A stretch of 64,000 nucleotides of DNA, taken from an uncultured Prevotella sp. (GTDB lineage Bacteria > Bacteroidota > Bacteroidia > Bacteroidales > Bacteroidaceae). Location: the NCBI GenBank assembly GCA_900540885.1, contig UQHJ01000004.1, positions 1 to 64,000 of the forward strand. Direction: 5' to 3'. The translations under genes were made by a program, and so were the position numbers. The notes below the pieces were generated by a model. It was not told the origin of the DNA. It made no database searches and worked only from the letters and a program-made list of their open reading frames with translations. Position 1 is the stretch's first letter; every line of letters starts with the position of its first letter. Below are positions 9,021 to 17,675 of this stretch, piece by piece.

Positions 9021-9096
9021 ATAAAGGTTAAAGTAAAAAGTTGAGATGATAGGTGTCTGCGCACCTCGCATTTGTACTTTGTACTTTAACCTTTAT
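9021..9096. repeat. Inverted repeat between the TPR gene and ribH
   Basis: Perfect 15-bp arms ATAAAGGTTAAAGTA (9021-9035) and TACTTTAACCTTTAT (9082-9096) enclose a smaller palindrome AGGTG/CACCT. The unit fills the gap between the two genes and would place a large hairpin in the ribH leader. I see no FMN riboswitch signature in it. Confidence 0.6.
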
Positions 9097-9128
9097 ATAT
9101 AGTGTTCCTTGCTTTTCGTGCAAAAGGA

Positions 9129-9839
9129 TTATTTGCTCAATCTCTCAATGTACTTGTCGATAACGGCATCAAGTACAACACCGTTGTTCTGCTGACGGTT
9201 GCAGAGTGGGGCAGAGGGGTACTTTGCTTTGATGTCTTGGTAAAGCTTTAAAGCATCGTCTTTCTTATTTTGGCTTTCAAGGATAAGGCCTGCGTCAAAG
9301 AGAGCTTGTGCACAAAGTGCGGGGACGTCAGTTGCATCGGCGGCCTTCTTGAATGTTTCAACAGCCTTATCTAATTGCTTATCAGTAGCGTAGGCATTGG
9401 CAAGTGCTGAGAGTGCTTGTGCTGAAATGGTAGCATCGCCTTTTGTGTCAAAGTCTTCGAGATACTTGATAGCGTCCTTTGTCTTGCCTAACTGATAGCT
9501 GCAAAGGCCAGCTTCGTATTTAGCGATGTTGCCTGCATCGGTTGAGCTATATTTGTCGGCTATTTTAGCCAAGCCAAGTGTGCTGCCTTCGCCCTTAAGA
9601 GCGTGTTCGTAGTCTTGAGCCATGACGTAGCGTTGCATAACGATGCCGAGGCTCTCTTGTGCCTTTTCTTCGCGAGGCTTAGAATATCCCCAAATGTAAG
9701 CAGCTGTACCACCTACAATTACAGCGACGACTACAATAGCAGTGATTACTTGTTTCTTGTACTTGATAAAGAAAGCTTCTGATTTAGCAAGCGTTTCGTT
9801 TACGTCAAGTGCTTGTTGAGTGTTCTTTTGATTGCTCAT
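9129..9839 (-). CDS. Membrane-anchored tetratricopeptide-repeat protein
   Basis: 236 residues from the ATG at 9839. A short cytoplasmic N-terminus is followed by one hydrophobic segment (about residues 30-50, VITAIVVVAVIVGGTAAYIW) and then helical TPR-like repeats, including AKYEAGLCSYQLGKTKDAIKY and ALSALANAYATDKQLDKAVE. The topology and length recall the YfgM/TolB-like TPR class that acts in envelope protein handling, but a specific role cannot be assigned. A -7 box at 9879-9886 precedes it, and recF is transcribed divergently. Confidence 0.75.
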   Translation of the reverse strand: MSNQKNTQQALDVNETLAKSEAFFIKYKKQVITAIVVVAVIVGGTAAYIWGYSKPREEKAQESLGIVMQRYVMAQDYEHALKGEGSTLGLAKIADKYSSTDAGNIAKYEAGLCSYQLGKTKDAIKYLEDFDTKGDATISAQALSALANAYATDKQLDKAVETFKKAADATDVPALCAQALFDAGLILESQNKKDDALKLYQDIKAKYPSAPLCNRQQNNGVVLDAVIDKYIERLSK

Positions 9840-9878
9840 ATTGTATTTTGTTCTTTTTTGTTTCAGAAAATTGCAGGG

Positions 9879-9886
9879 CAAATTTA
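9879..9886 (-). promoter_or_regulatory. -7 box of the TPR gene promoter
   Basis: The minus strand reads TAAATTTG, an exact -7 consensus 40 nt before the start codon. The -33 region shows no clear TTTG. Confidence 0.5.
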
Positions 9887-9956
9887 CAACTTTTCATAGA
9901 AGTAGTGAAGTAAACGCTTGTTTTTTTTACTTTTCGTTGATATTTACGGTGTTGTC

Positions 9957-9989
9957 ATTGGTTTTAGAACTTGCTTCTTTTTAACTTTG
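9957..9989 (+). promoter_or_regulatory. Promoter of recF
   Basis: ATTG at 9957-9960 lies 21 nt before TAACTTTG (9982-9989), and the recF ATG follows 25 nt later. This matches the Bacteroidetes promoter form with one -33 mismatch. Confidence 0.7.
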
Positions 9990-10014
9990 CACTTCATAAT
10001 TTTGATAGAAAGGT

Positions 10015-11118
10015 ATGATACTAAATCATTTAACTATAACCAATTATCGTAATTTGCAGATGGCGGATTTGGCGCTTTCGCCCAATGTTAATTGCTTCGT
10101 GGGAGCAAATGGTATGGGAAAGTCCAATGTGCTTGATGCGATTTATTATTTATCGTTTTGTCGTGGCTTTGCTAGTGCGCAGGACACTTCAAACCTAAAT
10201 CATGAGGCTGATTATTTTATTTTAGAAGGTAACTATGAGTTAGAGTCGGGCGCAACGCAACAGGTCTGTTGCTCTTTGAAGCGTGGCGCGCCGAAGCGTG
10301 TAAAGGTAGATGGTAAATTTGTGAAGCGCATTTCTGATCATGTAGGGCACATACCAATGGTAATGATAGCGCCAGCAGATGCGGCATTAATACTTGGAGG
10401 AAGTGAAGAGCGTCGGCGTTTTATGGATATGGTCATCATGCAATATAGTGCACCTTATTTAGATGCTTTAATAAGGTATGATAAAGCATTAAAGCAGCGC
10501 AACGCATTGCTGAAGCAAGATGAAGAACCAGATGAGAATGTGATGACTGTGTTAGAGGAGATGATGTCGGTTAGCGGTCAAGTGATATATGAGGAGCGCA
10601 AGGAGTTTGTAACAGCGTTCTTGCCGATATTCCTTCATCTTTATCAGCGTCTCTCAGATAATAAGAGTGAAGTAGTTGACATTCGCTATACAAGTCATGG
10701 AGATAGGGGTGAACTCTTCCCTCAGTTGAAAAGTTGGCGTGCTAAGGAGCGCATTGTTGGTTATTCTTTGCATGGTATGCATAAAGATGATTTAGAACTG
10801 ACACTAAACGGCTTCCCCGTAAAGCGTGAAGCTTCGCAAGGTCAACAAAAGACGTTCTTTATTGCGATGAAACTTTCGCAATTTATCTTTTTAAAGAATA
10901 AAGGTGAACATCGTACTCCTTTGTTGCTGTTAGATGATATTTTCGACAAATTAGATGCTCATCGAGTTGAACGCATTATTGACTATGTGAGTAGTCAAGA
11001 TTTTGGACAAATATTTATCACTGATACGCGTAGAGATCATCTAGATAAAATTTTAGCTTCAACGCAGCAAGATTATAAGCTATTTTCAGTCGTGGAGGGG
11101 ACGGTCGCTGATATATAA
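10015..11118 (+). CDS. recF: DNA replication and repair protein RecF
   Basis: SMC-like ATPase that helps load RecA at gapped DNA. The N-terminus MILNHLTITNYRNLQ and Walker A GANGMGKSNVLDAIYYLS (residues 31-48) are typical. The ABC signature region is VKREASQGQQKTFFIAMKL, and Walker B is LLLLDDIFDKLD near residue 300. At 367 residues it has normal length. It is divergent from the TPR gene and is followed by nearly 800 bp of repeats before guaA. Confidence 0.95.
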   Translation: MILNHLTITNYRNLQMADLALSPNVNCFVGANGMGKSNVLDAIYYLSFCRGFASAQDTSNLNHEADYFILEGNYELESGATQQVCCSLKRGAPKRVKVDGKFVKRISDHVGHIPMVMIAPADAALILGGSEERRRFMDMVIMQYSAPYLDALIRYDKALKQRNALLKQDEEPDENVMTVLEEMMSVSGQVIYEERKEFVTAFLPIFLHLYQRLSDNKSEVVDIRYTSHGDRGELFPQLKSWRAKERIVGYSLHGMHKDDLELTLNGFPVKREASQGQQKTFFIAMKLSQFIFLKNKGEHRTPLLLLDDIFDKLDAHRVERIIDYVSSQDFGQIFITDTRRDHLDKILASTQQDYKLFSVVEGTVADI

Positions 11119-11304
11119 AGGTATATACGCTTGCATGATTGCAAAGATAAATAGTGGACCGGTAATGTTCGCTTACGTGTATTTACCTATCGGTGTTTTT
11201 GCTTTCATGTTTCAGCCGTAGGTTTTAATGTGTTGATAATCAAGCTATTAAGATGATGAAACTAAGTCTTACGATGTTTCATTTTTTGTTTCAACGTTTC
11301 ATGT

Positions 11305-11412
11305 TAAAAACACTGTGGGAGAAAATCAAAAACACTGTGGGAGCGATTTCAAAACACTGAGGGAGCGATTCAAAAACACTGTGGGAGCGCACAATCGCTC
11401 CCTCAGTGTTTT
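11305..11412. repeat. Four tandem ~22-bp units plus an inverted copy
   Basis: Four units containing AACACTGTGGGAG or a one-base variant follow each other at 21-23-bp spacing from 11305 to 11390. A fifth copy (11396-11412) is inverted and pairs with the last direct copy to make a 17-bp stem around CACAAT. Outside lie several GAAACAT/ATGTTTC words that also pair across the array (for example near 11295 and 11420). No ORF is present. Confidence 0.75.
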
Positions 11413-11559
11413 ATAGGGTGAAACATGAAACTTAAAGTGAAACATTCAAGTGTAATGTTTCACTTTTCTATCTGATTGATTTTCAATAAGTTATAAAGAA
11501 AAATGAAACATGAAAGATAAAACGAAGTATTGAAAATGTTGTATAGAAAATACGTACAA

Positions 11560-11803
11560 AAACTGCAATTTAGACATCAATGAACATTAAGGCGCGCTTC
11601 GCGCTTTTTTTTAACATTAATGCTTCATTAATCTTTTTCATTAATCTTTCCATTAAAGACATAGGAATAGAATTTGTTCAATGGTAGACTATAGAACAAG
11701 ATTAATGGAAAGATTAATGGTCGATTAATGAAGCATTAATGTTAAAAAAAAGAGCGAAGCGCGCCTTAATGTTCATTGATGTCTTTTCGACAAATTGTAG
11801 TTT
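11560..11803. repeat. ~244-bp long palindromic element with AAACTGCAATTT end
   Basis: Arms of about 70 bp, starting AAACTGCAATTT (11560-11571) and ending AAATTGTAGTTT (11792-11803), pair with few interruptions. They contain GGCGCGCTTCGCGC and several ATTAATG words. The left end matches the ends of other palindromic elements in this window while the core differs. No coding frame is apparent. Positions 11413-11559 hold only AT-rich sequence with GAAACAT repeats. Confidence 0.75.
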
Positions 11804-11822
11804 ATCTTAACTCTGCGGCTCG

Positions 11823-11884
11823 GCAATGAAAATGAAAGTTTTTTGACTTTCATTTTGCATTGCGCTCGCCTTGCACTATCTTTG
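11823..11884 (+). promoter_or_regulatory. guaA promoter with overlapping palindrome
   Basis: TTTG (11854-11857), a 19-nt spacer and TATCTTTG (11877-11884) form an exact consensus promoter 25 nt before the guaA ATG. A palindrome with arms GCAATGAAAATGAAAG (11823-11838) and its near-complement (11847-11863) covers the -33 box. A partial copy of the arm and spacer words recurs after guaA (about 13668-13700). Confidence 0.75.
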
Positions 11885-11909
11885 CATACAGAAACATAAC
11901 TATTTCCGT

Positions 11910-13520
11910 ATGCAACAGAAAATCATTATTCTCGATTTCGGCTCACAAACGACGCAACTCATAGGTCGTCGCTTGCGCGAACTCGACACGTTCTGCGAAA
12001 TTCTACCTTATAATAAGTTTCCTCACGATGACGAGTCTGTGATAGGTGTTATCCTCTCGGGTTCTCCTTACAGTGTATATGATCCAGAGGCTTTCAAGGT
12101 TGATTTAAGTCAAATCCGTGGTAAATATCCTATTCTTGGTATTTGCTATGGTGCACAATATATGGCTCAACTCTATGGTGGTAAAGTCGAACCAGCAGGC
12201 AGTCGTGAGTATGGTCGCGCAAATCTCGAAACGTTCGAACATGAAAATCCTTTGTTTAAGGGTTTTGATGAAAACTCACAAGTGTGGATGAGTCATGGCG
12301 ACACAATTACAGCCATACCCGAAGGATTCCATTGTATTGCTTCCACCTCAAAGGTAAAGTATGCAGCCTATCAAGCAGATAATGAAAAACTTTGGGGTGT
12401 ACAATTCCACCCAGAGGTGTTCCACTCATTACAAGGCACGCAATTGCTTAAAAACTTTGTAGTCGACATATGTGGTAGCCGTCAAGATTGGAGTCCTGCC
12501 TCATTTGTTGATACCACGGTTGCAGAATTGAAAGCACAATTGGGAGATGATAAAGTAATCCTTGGCCTCTCTGGTGGCGTAGATAGCTCAGTTGCAGCTG
12601 TATTGCTCCACAAGGCAATTGGTAATAATCTTACTTGTATCTTCGTAGACCATGGTATGTTGCGCAAAAATGAGTTCCGCGATGTAATGAACGACTACAA
12701 GTGCTTAGGCTTGAATGTAATAGGCGTTGATGCAAGTGAAAAGTTCTTTGCTGACTTGGCCGGTGTTACCGACCCAGAGCAGAAACGCAAAATTATTGGT
12801 CGCGACTTTGTAGAAGTGTTCAATGCAGAGGCTAAGAAACAGACAGGAGCTAAGTGGTTAGCACAAGGTACAATCTACCCTGACCGCATTGAATCATTAA
12901 ATATTACGGGAAAGGTAATCAAGAGTCATCATAACGTAGGCGGATTGCCTAAGGAAATGAACTTACAACTTTGCGAACCATTAAAATGGTTGTTTAAGGA
13001 CGAGGTGCGTCGTGTAGGTCGTTCAATGGGTATGCCAGAACATTTGATTACTCGTCACCCCTTCCCCGGTCCTGGTTTAGCCGTTCGTATATTAGGAGAT
13101 ATTACACCAGAGAAGGTTCGCATACTACAAGATGCTGACGACATCTACATCCGTGGCTTGCGCGACTATAAGGTGAAACTTTCAGGCGAAGAAGCACGTC
13201 GCGTCTTAGCAGCAGGCGTCCCCGCCGATATGCAAAATGGCGAAATAGAAGTAAGCCTTTACGACCAAATATGGCAAGCAGGCACCGTATTACTTTCAAC
13301 CGTTCGTTCGGTAGGTGTAATGGGTGATGAGCGTACGTACGAACACCCCGTAGCCTTACGTGCAGTGACAAGCACTGATGCGATGACTGCCGACTGGGCT
13401 CACTTGCCTTATGACTTTATGGCAAAGGTGTCGAATGACATTATCAATCACGTTAAAGGTGTAAACCGCGTATGCTACGATATCTCGTCAAAGCCACCTT
13501 CAACAATTGAGTGGGAATAG
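11910..13520 (+). CDS. guaA: Glutamine-hydrolysing GMP synthase GuaA
   Basis: Amidates XMP to GMP in purine synthesis. The N-terminal class I glutamine amidotransferase domain has the nucleophile in [12 protein letters not shown] and the His-Glu pair in [11 protein letters not shown]. The ATP-pyrophosphatase domain follows with [17 protein letters not shown], and the dimerisation domain ends with [16 protein letters not shown] chose the ATG at 11910 because the upstream 13 codons overlap the -7 box. The length is 536 residues. Confidence 0.96.
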   Translation: MQQKIIILDFGSQTTQLIGRRLRELDTFCEILPYNKFPHDDESVIGVILSGSPYSVYDPEAFKVDLSQIRGKYPILGICYGAQYMAQLYGGKVEPAGSREYGRANLETFEHENPLFKGFDENSQVWMSHGDTITAIPEGFHCIASTSKVKYAAYQADNEKLWGVQFHPEVFHSLQGTQLLKNFVVDICGSRQDWSPASFVDTTVAELKAQLGDDKVILGLSGGVDSSVAAVLLHKAIGNNLTCIFVDHGMLRKNEFRDVMNDYKCLGLNVIGVDASEKFFADLAGVTDPEQKRKIIGRDFVEVFNAEAKKQTGAKWLAQGTIYPDRIESLNITGKVIKSHHNVGGLPKEMNLQLCEPLKWLFKDEVRRVGRSMGMPEHLITRHPFPGPGLAVRILGDITPEKVRILQDADDIYIRGLRDYKVKLSGEEARRVLAAGVPADMQNGEIEVSLYDQIWQAGTVLLSTVRSVGVMGDERTYEHPVALRAVTSTDAMTADWAHLPYDFMAKVSNDIINHVKGVNRVCYDISSKPPSTIEWE

Positions 13521-13570
13521 GCGAAGATAGATAGAAAGAAATTTTCAACAGAAACGGATTTAATTCAAAG

Positions 13571-13627
13571 AAGAAAAGTAAGGGACTTGTTGACGAACAA
13601 AATGTTGGTCGACAAATCCCCTTTCTT
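13571..13627 (+). terminator. Probable guaA terminator
   Basis: The arms 13571-13594 and 13608-13627 pair through AGGGACTTGTTGAC and GTCGACAAATCCCC with G-U pairs, 50 nt after guaA. The T-run is weak (CTTTCTTG), so efficiency is uncertain. Confidence 0.5.
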
Positions 13628-13780
13628 GTGTCAGATAAGATATCTTTTGATAGATAGGAATCGGTTCGGTAATGAAGATTTTTTGACTTTCATATAGTAT
13701 TGTCCTGTGTGATTTTTTTCGTACTGATATTATACTTTTATAGCCAATATGGTTAGAGTAGAAAGTCTTTATTTATTAGA

Positions 13781-13945
13781 GGTGTTCTAAAAAAAGTTTT
13801 TAGAATGTTCTAATTCTGTTGCTTGATCTGTGCCCTTTCTAAAGTGCATTTTTGTAAGTAATCAGTCTATAATTCGCCATGTTCCTACGTTTATTAAAAG
13901 TGTACTTCCGATAGTGCACAAATCAATATACTATAAATTTTAGTT
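13781..13945. repeat. Decayed copy of the 181-bp inverted-repeat element
   Basis: The left end GGTGTTCTAA is followed by TTTTTAGAATGTTCTAATTCTG. Near the right side, TGTACTTCCGATAGTGCACAAATC closely matches the intact copies at 35277 and 58654. The centre and right end have diverged. It lies on the edge of the restriction-modification island. The remaining sequence to 14034 shows no gene. Confidence 0.55.
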
Positions 13946-14034
13946 CTCTCCCCTTATTAAGGGAATATGCTTATGTATTAGAACTTGAAGGTGTTTTAGG
14001 TGTGCTTAGTGTCTACGTTTAAAAGGAAATATAA

Positions 14035-15054
14035 ATGCGTTATATAGGAAGTAAGGTATTAATGCTAGATCGAATAGGCAGTGTGATAAGTGATTTTACT
14101 GAGGACGTCCAGTCTGTTACGGATGTGTTTTCGGGTACAGGTGTTGTCGCAAGATACTTCAAGAAACATGCGTATTCGGTATATGCTAATGATTTACTTT
14201 ATTTTTCTTATGTCCTAAATAAGGGATTTTTAGAGATGAATACTCCGATTACTAAGCAAGTGAGAGATATGGTAGATTATTTAAATAATTTATCTCCTCA
14301 AAATGCTTCTTGGTTTGACTTAGGTAGTGCCTTTATCTACCAAAATTATTCTCCTTCGGAGTATTCGAAACGTATGTATTTCCAAAGTAGTAATGCATTG
14401 AAAATAGATTTAATAAGGCAGGCGATAGAAAGGTTGAAAGATGAAATATCAGAAGTAGAATATTTCTACCTGCTTAGTTTATTGATTAATGCAGTACCAT
14501 CTGTGTCAAATATAACTGGAACCTATGGAGCATATTTAAAATTCTGGGATAAAAGGACCTATAATCCATTAGTTCTGCAGGAGAAGAAAATTGAATTGTG
14601 TACAACTAATTGTAGATGTTATAATATGAATGCCATTGATCTGGCCAATGTTGTTAAGTCTGATTTGATGTATTTAGATCCGCCTTACAATGGACGACAG
14701 TATATGTCAAATTATCATTTGTTGGAAACAATAGCGAAATATGATTATCCAACAATTAAGGGTGTTACGGGTATGCGTGTAGATCCAGAGAAAATGTCTG
14801 ATTTCTGCAAAAAAAGTAAAGCAGAGGAGGCATTTAGAGAATTGTTAGGTTCTTTGAATTGTAAGTATATTCTATTGTCCTACAATAATGAGAGCTTATT
14901 ATCGACAGAGAAAATGACACAGATCGTTTGTGAAGCTGGTGATCCTCGGACATTTAAGCTTTTAGAATATGACCATCGTCGTTATAAGAACAAAATTCCT
15001 AATAATAAAATTGGGCTTAAAGAACAATTGTATTTTATAAAGAAAGCAAAATGA
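14035..15054 (+). CDS. D12-class DNA adenine methyltransferase (M.FokI first-half type)
   Basis: 339 residues. The start MRYIGSK, AdoMet motif I DVFSGTGVVARYF (30-42) and catalytic motif DPPY (215-218, context LDPPYNGRQYMSNY) place it in the D12 (alpha) class of N6-adenine methyltransferases. In the FokI system one fused protein with two such domains protects the two strands of the asymmetric site; here this gene appears to be one half as a separate protein. It overlaps the next gene by 4 nt and heads a four-gene operon that is visibly richer in A+T than flanking genes, suggesting acquisition by transfer. Confidence 0.9.
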   Translation: MRYIGSKVLMLDRIGSVISDFTEDVQSVTDVFSGTGVVARYFKKHAYSVYANDLLYFSYVLNKGFLEMNTPITKQVRDMVDYLNNLSPQNASWFDLGSAFIYQNYSPSEYSKRMYFQSSNALKIDLIRQAIERLKDEISEVEYFYLLSLLINAVPSVSNITGTYGAYLKFWDKRTYNPLVLQEKKIELCTTNCRCYNMNAIDLANVVKSDLMYLDPPYNGRQYMSNYHLLETIAKYDYPTIKGVTGMRVDPEKMSDFCKKSKAEEAFRELLGSLNCKYILLSYNNESLLSTEKMTQIVCEAGDPRTFKLLEYDHRRYKNKIPNNKIGLKEQLYFIKKAK

Positions 15055-15887
15055 TAAAGTCACCCCTTAATTATATAGGAGGCAAATATAGATTGCTGTC
15101 GCAAATAGTTCCCCTATTTCCGTCGCAGGTTCATACTTTTGTGGATTTGTTTGCGGGGGGGCTTGATGTGTCTATTAATGTGCGAGCAGAACATGTAATA
15201 TGTAATGATATTAATTACCATGTAATAGGACTCTATAAGTATATTCGAAGTAGTAGTATTAATGATTTGTTGACAGCGATAGAAGCTATTATTAATAAAT
15301 ATCAGTTGTCTAAGCAAAATCGTGAAGGATATAATAAACTTCGCTCTGACTATAATGAAACTTTTGATCCATTAAGACTTTTCATGCTTGTATGTTATGG
15401 TTTTAATCATCAAATTAGATTTAACAATAAAGGGAAGTTCAATAACCCATTTGGCATGAACAGAAGTTCTTTTAATGTTAGTATAGAGCGTAATCTAAGG
15501 CTGATGCATAAAGTGATTGCTAAATTTGATTTACATTCTGTGAATTTTAGAGATTTTGATTTATCTTTTATGAAAAATCAAGATTTTTTGTATGCAGACC
15601 CTCCGTATTTAATTTCTTGTGGTACGTACAATGACGGAAAGAGAGGCTTTGAGGGTTGGTGTAGTGAAGATGATGCTATTCTTTTTGAAAAATTAGATTA
15701 TTTAAATGATCGAGGTGTAAAATTTGCTTTATCTAATATGGTTTATCATAAGGGTATTGTTAATGAGCCTTTGATGCAATGGTCTGAAAAATATCATGTA
15801 CATCAATTAAATGTAAATTATTCTAATTCTAATTATCATGCAAAGATAGGTGCTACGAAGGAAGTATTAATAACGAATTATAGATAG
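15051..15887 (+). CDS. Second D12-class DNA adenine methyltransferase
   Basis: 278 residues. The N-terminal SPLNYIGGKYRLL is the Dam/DpnM-type opening. AdoMet motif I is VDLFAGGLDVS (31-41) and the catalytic motif is DPPY (183-186, context LYADPPYLIS). It is likely to modify the strand of an asymmetric site not handled by the preceding enzyme. Translation is probably coupled through the 4-nt overlap, and its stop lies 3 nt before the endonuclease gene. Confidence 0.9.
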   Translation: MIKSPLNYIGGKYRLLSQIVPLFPSQVHTFVDLFAGGLDVSINVRAEHVICNDINYHVIGLYKYIRSSSINDLLTAIEAIINKYQLSKQNREGYNKLRSDYNETFDPLRLFMLVCYGFNHQIRFNNKGKFNNPFGMNRSSFNVSIERNLRLMHKVIAKFDLHSVNFRDFDLSFMKNQDFLYADPPYLISCGTYNDGKRGFEGWCSEDDAILFEKLDYLNDRGVKFALSNMVYHKGIVNEPLMQWSEKYHVHQLNVNYSNSNYHAKIGATKEVLITNYR

Positions 15888-15890
15888 TTT

Positions 15891-17669
15891 ATGGCAAAAA
15901 GGACTTTTGGTTGGATTCAAAATCCATCTTCTATAGAAAATTTAAAACGAGTTGTAGGAATTTTTGTTGCAAAGTCAAAGTTTTATGAAGAGTTAATGTC
16001 AGTGAAACTTCCTCTCTTACGTTCGCTTGATTTATTTTCATCTCCCAGTCTTTATTTGGATTTTGTTCAGATTCTGAGAAGTAAAAAAGCAATCCCTTAT
16101 GAAATGCTTAAGGGAAAAGGTGCAGGAGGTCAAGCTCGTTCTACTGCTAAATGCTCAGGTTTAGTGCAGGCAGTTCTTGATGGACAACAATTTAAAAATT
16201 ATGTTTTAAATGGTGAGCCTATCAGAATTAAGAAACCTTATGTTGATGATTGGTCTGCTGATGGATTTTTAAGGTGGGCTATTTCACTTGGTTTCTTAAA
16301 TTATAACTACGAGAAGGATACTTGTGCTATTACGGCAATAGGTGAAAGGTTTGTTACAGCAAGGAGCAAATATGTTGAGGACGAAATCTTGGGTAAGGCT
16401 TTTGTGTCGTATCCGCCAATATGCCGAGTATTAAGGCTTTTGAGTGAAGAAAAGCATATGACGAAATTTGAGATAGGATCTCAATTAGGTTTTATGGATG
16501 AGGAAGGATTTACTTCTTTTCCTCAAAATATTTGGGTCCAAGCATATATGGAAGCTGATGATGATGAGAAAAAAAGGCTACGCTCAGATATAGAAGGCTC
16601 ATCTGATAAATATGCACGAATGATATGTGGTTGGTTGACTACTTTGGGTTGGGTTGTCAAGAAACCTAAGGATATAGTTGTTTCAATGGGACTAAAAGAA
16701 TATAAATGTAGAATTTCATCAGCTTTTGAAATAACAGATATTGGTTTGCAAAAATATAAAGAGTTAACAGGTAAGGAATCTAAAGCTAGGGTGCCGAAGA
16801 TTGTTTATCGTGAAATGCTGGCTAGTAAAGCGCCAAATTCCGATTACCTAAGAATGAGAAGATTATTGATTCTAATCTATTTAGGTGATCATACACCTAG
16901 AACCATAGATGATATTTCTCTGTATCTAGATTCAATGGGGTTAGAAGAAACGACAACGACTATAAAAGATGATCTAATAGGCCTTGTTGGTATAGGTCTT
17001 GACATTCAGAAAGAAGGAGAATTCTATACACTTGATGATAAAATAGAAAAGTTAGTGCCATACAAGGATCTTTTAGCAAAGGGGAATACTGATGTCATAG
17101 TTGTTAAGGAGAGGGTTAGAAATAAGTTGCATTATATAAACCATAAATACTTAACATTGATAGATTATGCATTTTCTGGAAAAGACAAGTGTGTTGATTT
17201 TGAACTATATACAATGGATTTGTTAGTAAATGAGTTAGCATTCCATGGAAAGCATCTGGGTGGAAGCCGTCGACCAGATGGATTGTTCTATTATGGGCAG
17301 AATGGAATAATTGTTGACAATAAGGCTTATTCTAAAGGCTTTACTATAACAAGACATATGGCTGACGAGATGATTCGTTATATTCAAGAGAATAACGATA
17401 GAAGTTATGAAAGAAATAGATCGCTTTGGTGGAATTATTTTGCTACTGATGTCAATCATTTCAATTATGTATTTGTGTCTTCATTATTTAAGGGAAAATA
17501 TGGAGATATGCTAAATAATATAAAGCAATCAACAGGTATAGATGGTTGTGTGCTTACTGTCGAGAATCTATTGTATTATGCCGATGCCATAAAAGGAAAT
17601 TTAATTTCTCGTAAGGACTTTATGCAAAAGTTTGGTGTTAATACAGAATTAGTCTACTCGATTGATTAA
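15891..17669 (+). CDS. FokI-like type IIS restriction endonuclease
   Basis: 592 residues, resembling FokI (583) along its whole length from memory: RTFGWIQNP at 4-12, DDWSADGFLRWA at 119-130, EGSSDKYARMICGW at 235-248 and GKHLGGSRRPDG at 453-464. These correspond to the DNA-recognition subdomains and the C-terminal cleavage domain. The nuclease triad is present as D463, D476 and K478 (IVDNK), with a shorter loop between the aspartates than in FokI. D492 and R496 in ADEMIRY match FokI dimer-interface residues. Cleavage at a distance from a GGATG-like site is inferred from this similarity. The gene follows two adenine methyltransferases by 3 nt. Confidence 0.93.
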   Translation: MAKRTFGWIQNPSSIENLKRVVGIFVAKSKFYEELMSVKLPLLRSLDLFSSPSLYLDFVQILRSKKAIPYEMLKGKGAGGQARSTAKCSGLVQAVLDGQQFKNYVLNGEPIRIKKPYVDDWSADGFLRWAISLGFLNYNYEKDTCAITAIGERFVTARSKYVEDEILGKAFVSYPPICRVLRLLSEEKHMTKFEIGSQLGFMDEEGFTSFPQNIWVQAYMEADDDEKKRLRSDIEGSSDKYARMICGWLTTLGWVVKKPKDIVVSMGLKEYKCRISSAFEITDIGLQKYKELTGKESKARVPKIVYREMLASKAPNSDYLRMRRLLILIYLGDHTPRTIDDISLYLDSMGLEETTTTIKDDLIGLVGIGLDIQKEGEFYTLDDKIEKLVPYKDLLAKGNTDVIVVKERVRNKLHYINHKYLTLIDYAFSGKDKCVDFELYTMDLLVNELAFHGKHLGGSRRPDGLFYYGQNGIIVDNKAYSKGFTITRHMADEMIRYIQENNDRSYERNRSLWWNYFATDVNHFNYVFVSSLFKGKYGDMLNNIKQSTGIDGCVLTVENLLYYADAIKGNLISRKDFMQKFGVNTELVYSID

Positions 17670-17675
17670 GATAAG

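Noticed and set aside
9021..9096. FMN riboswitch ahead of ribH
   Set aside because: The region is a simple inverted repeat; none of the conserved FMN-aptamer segments is recognisable.
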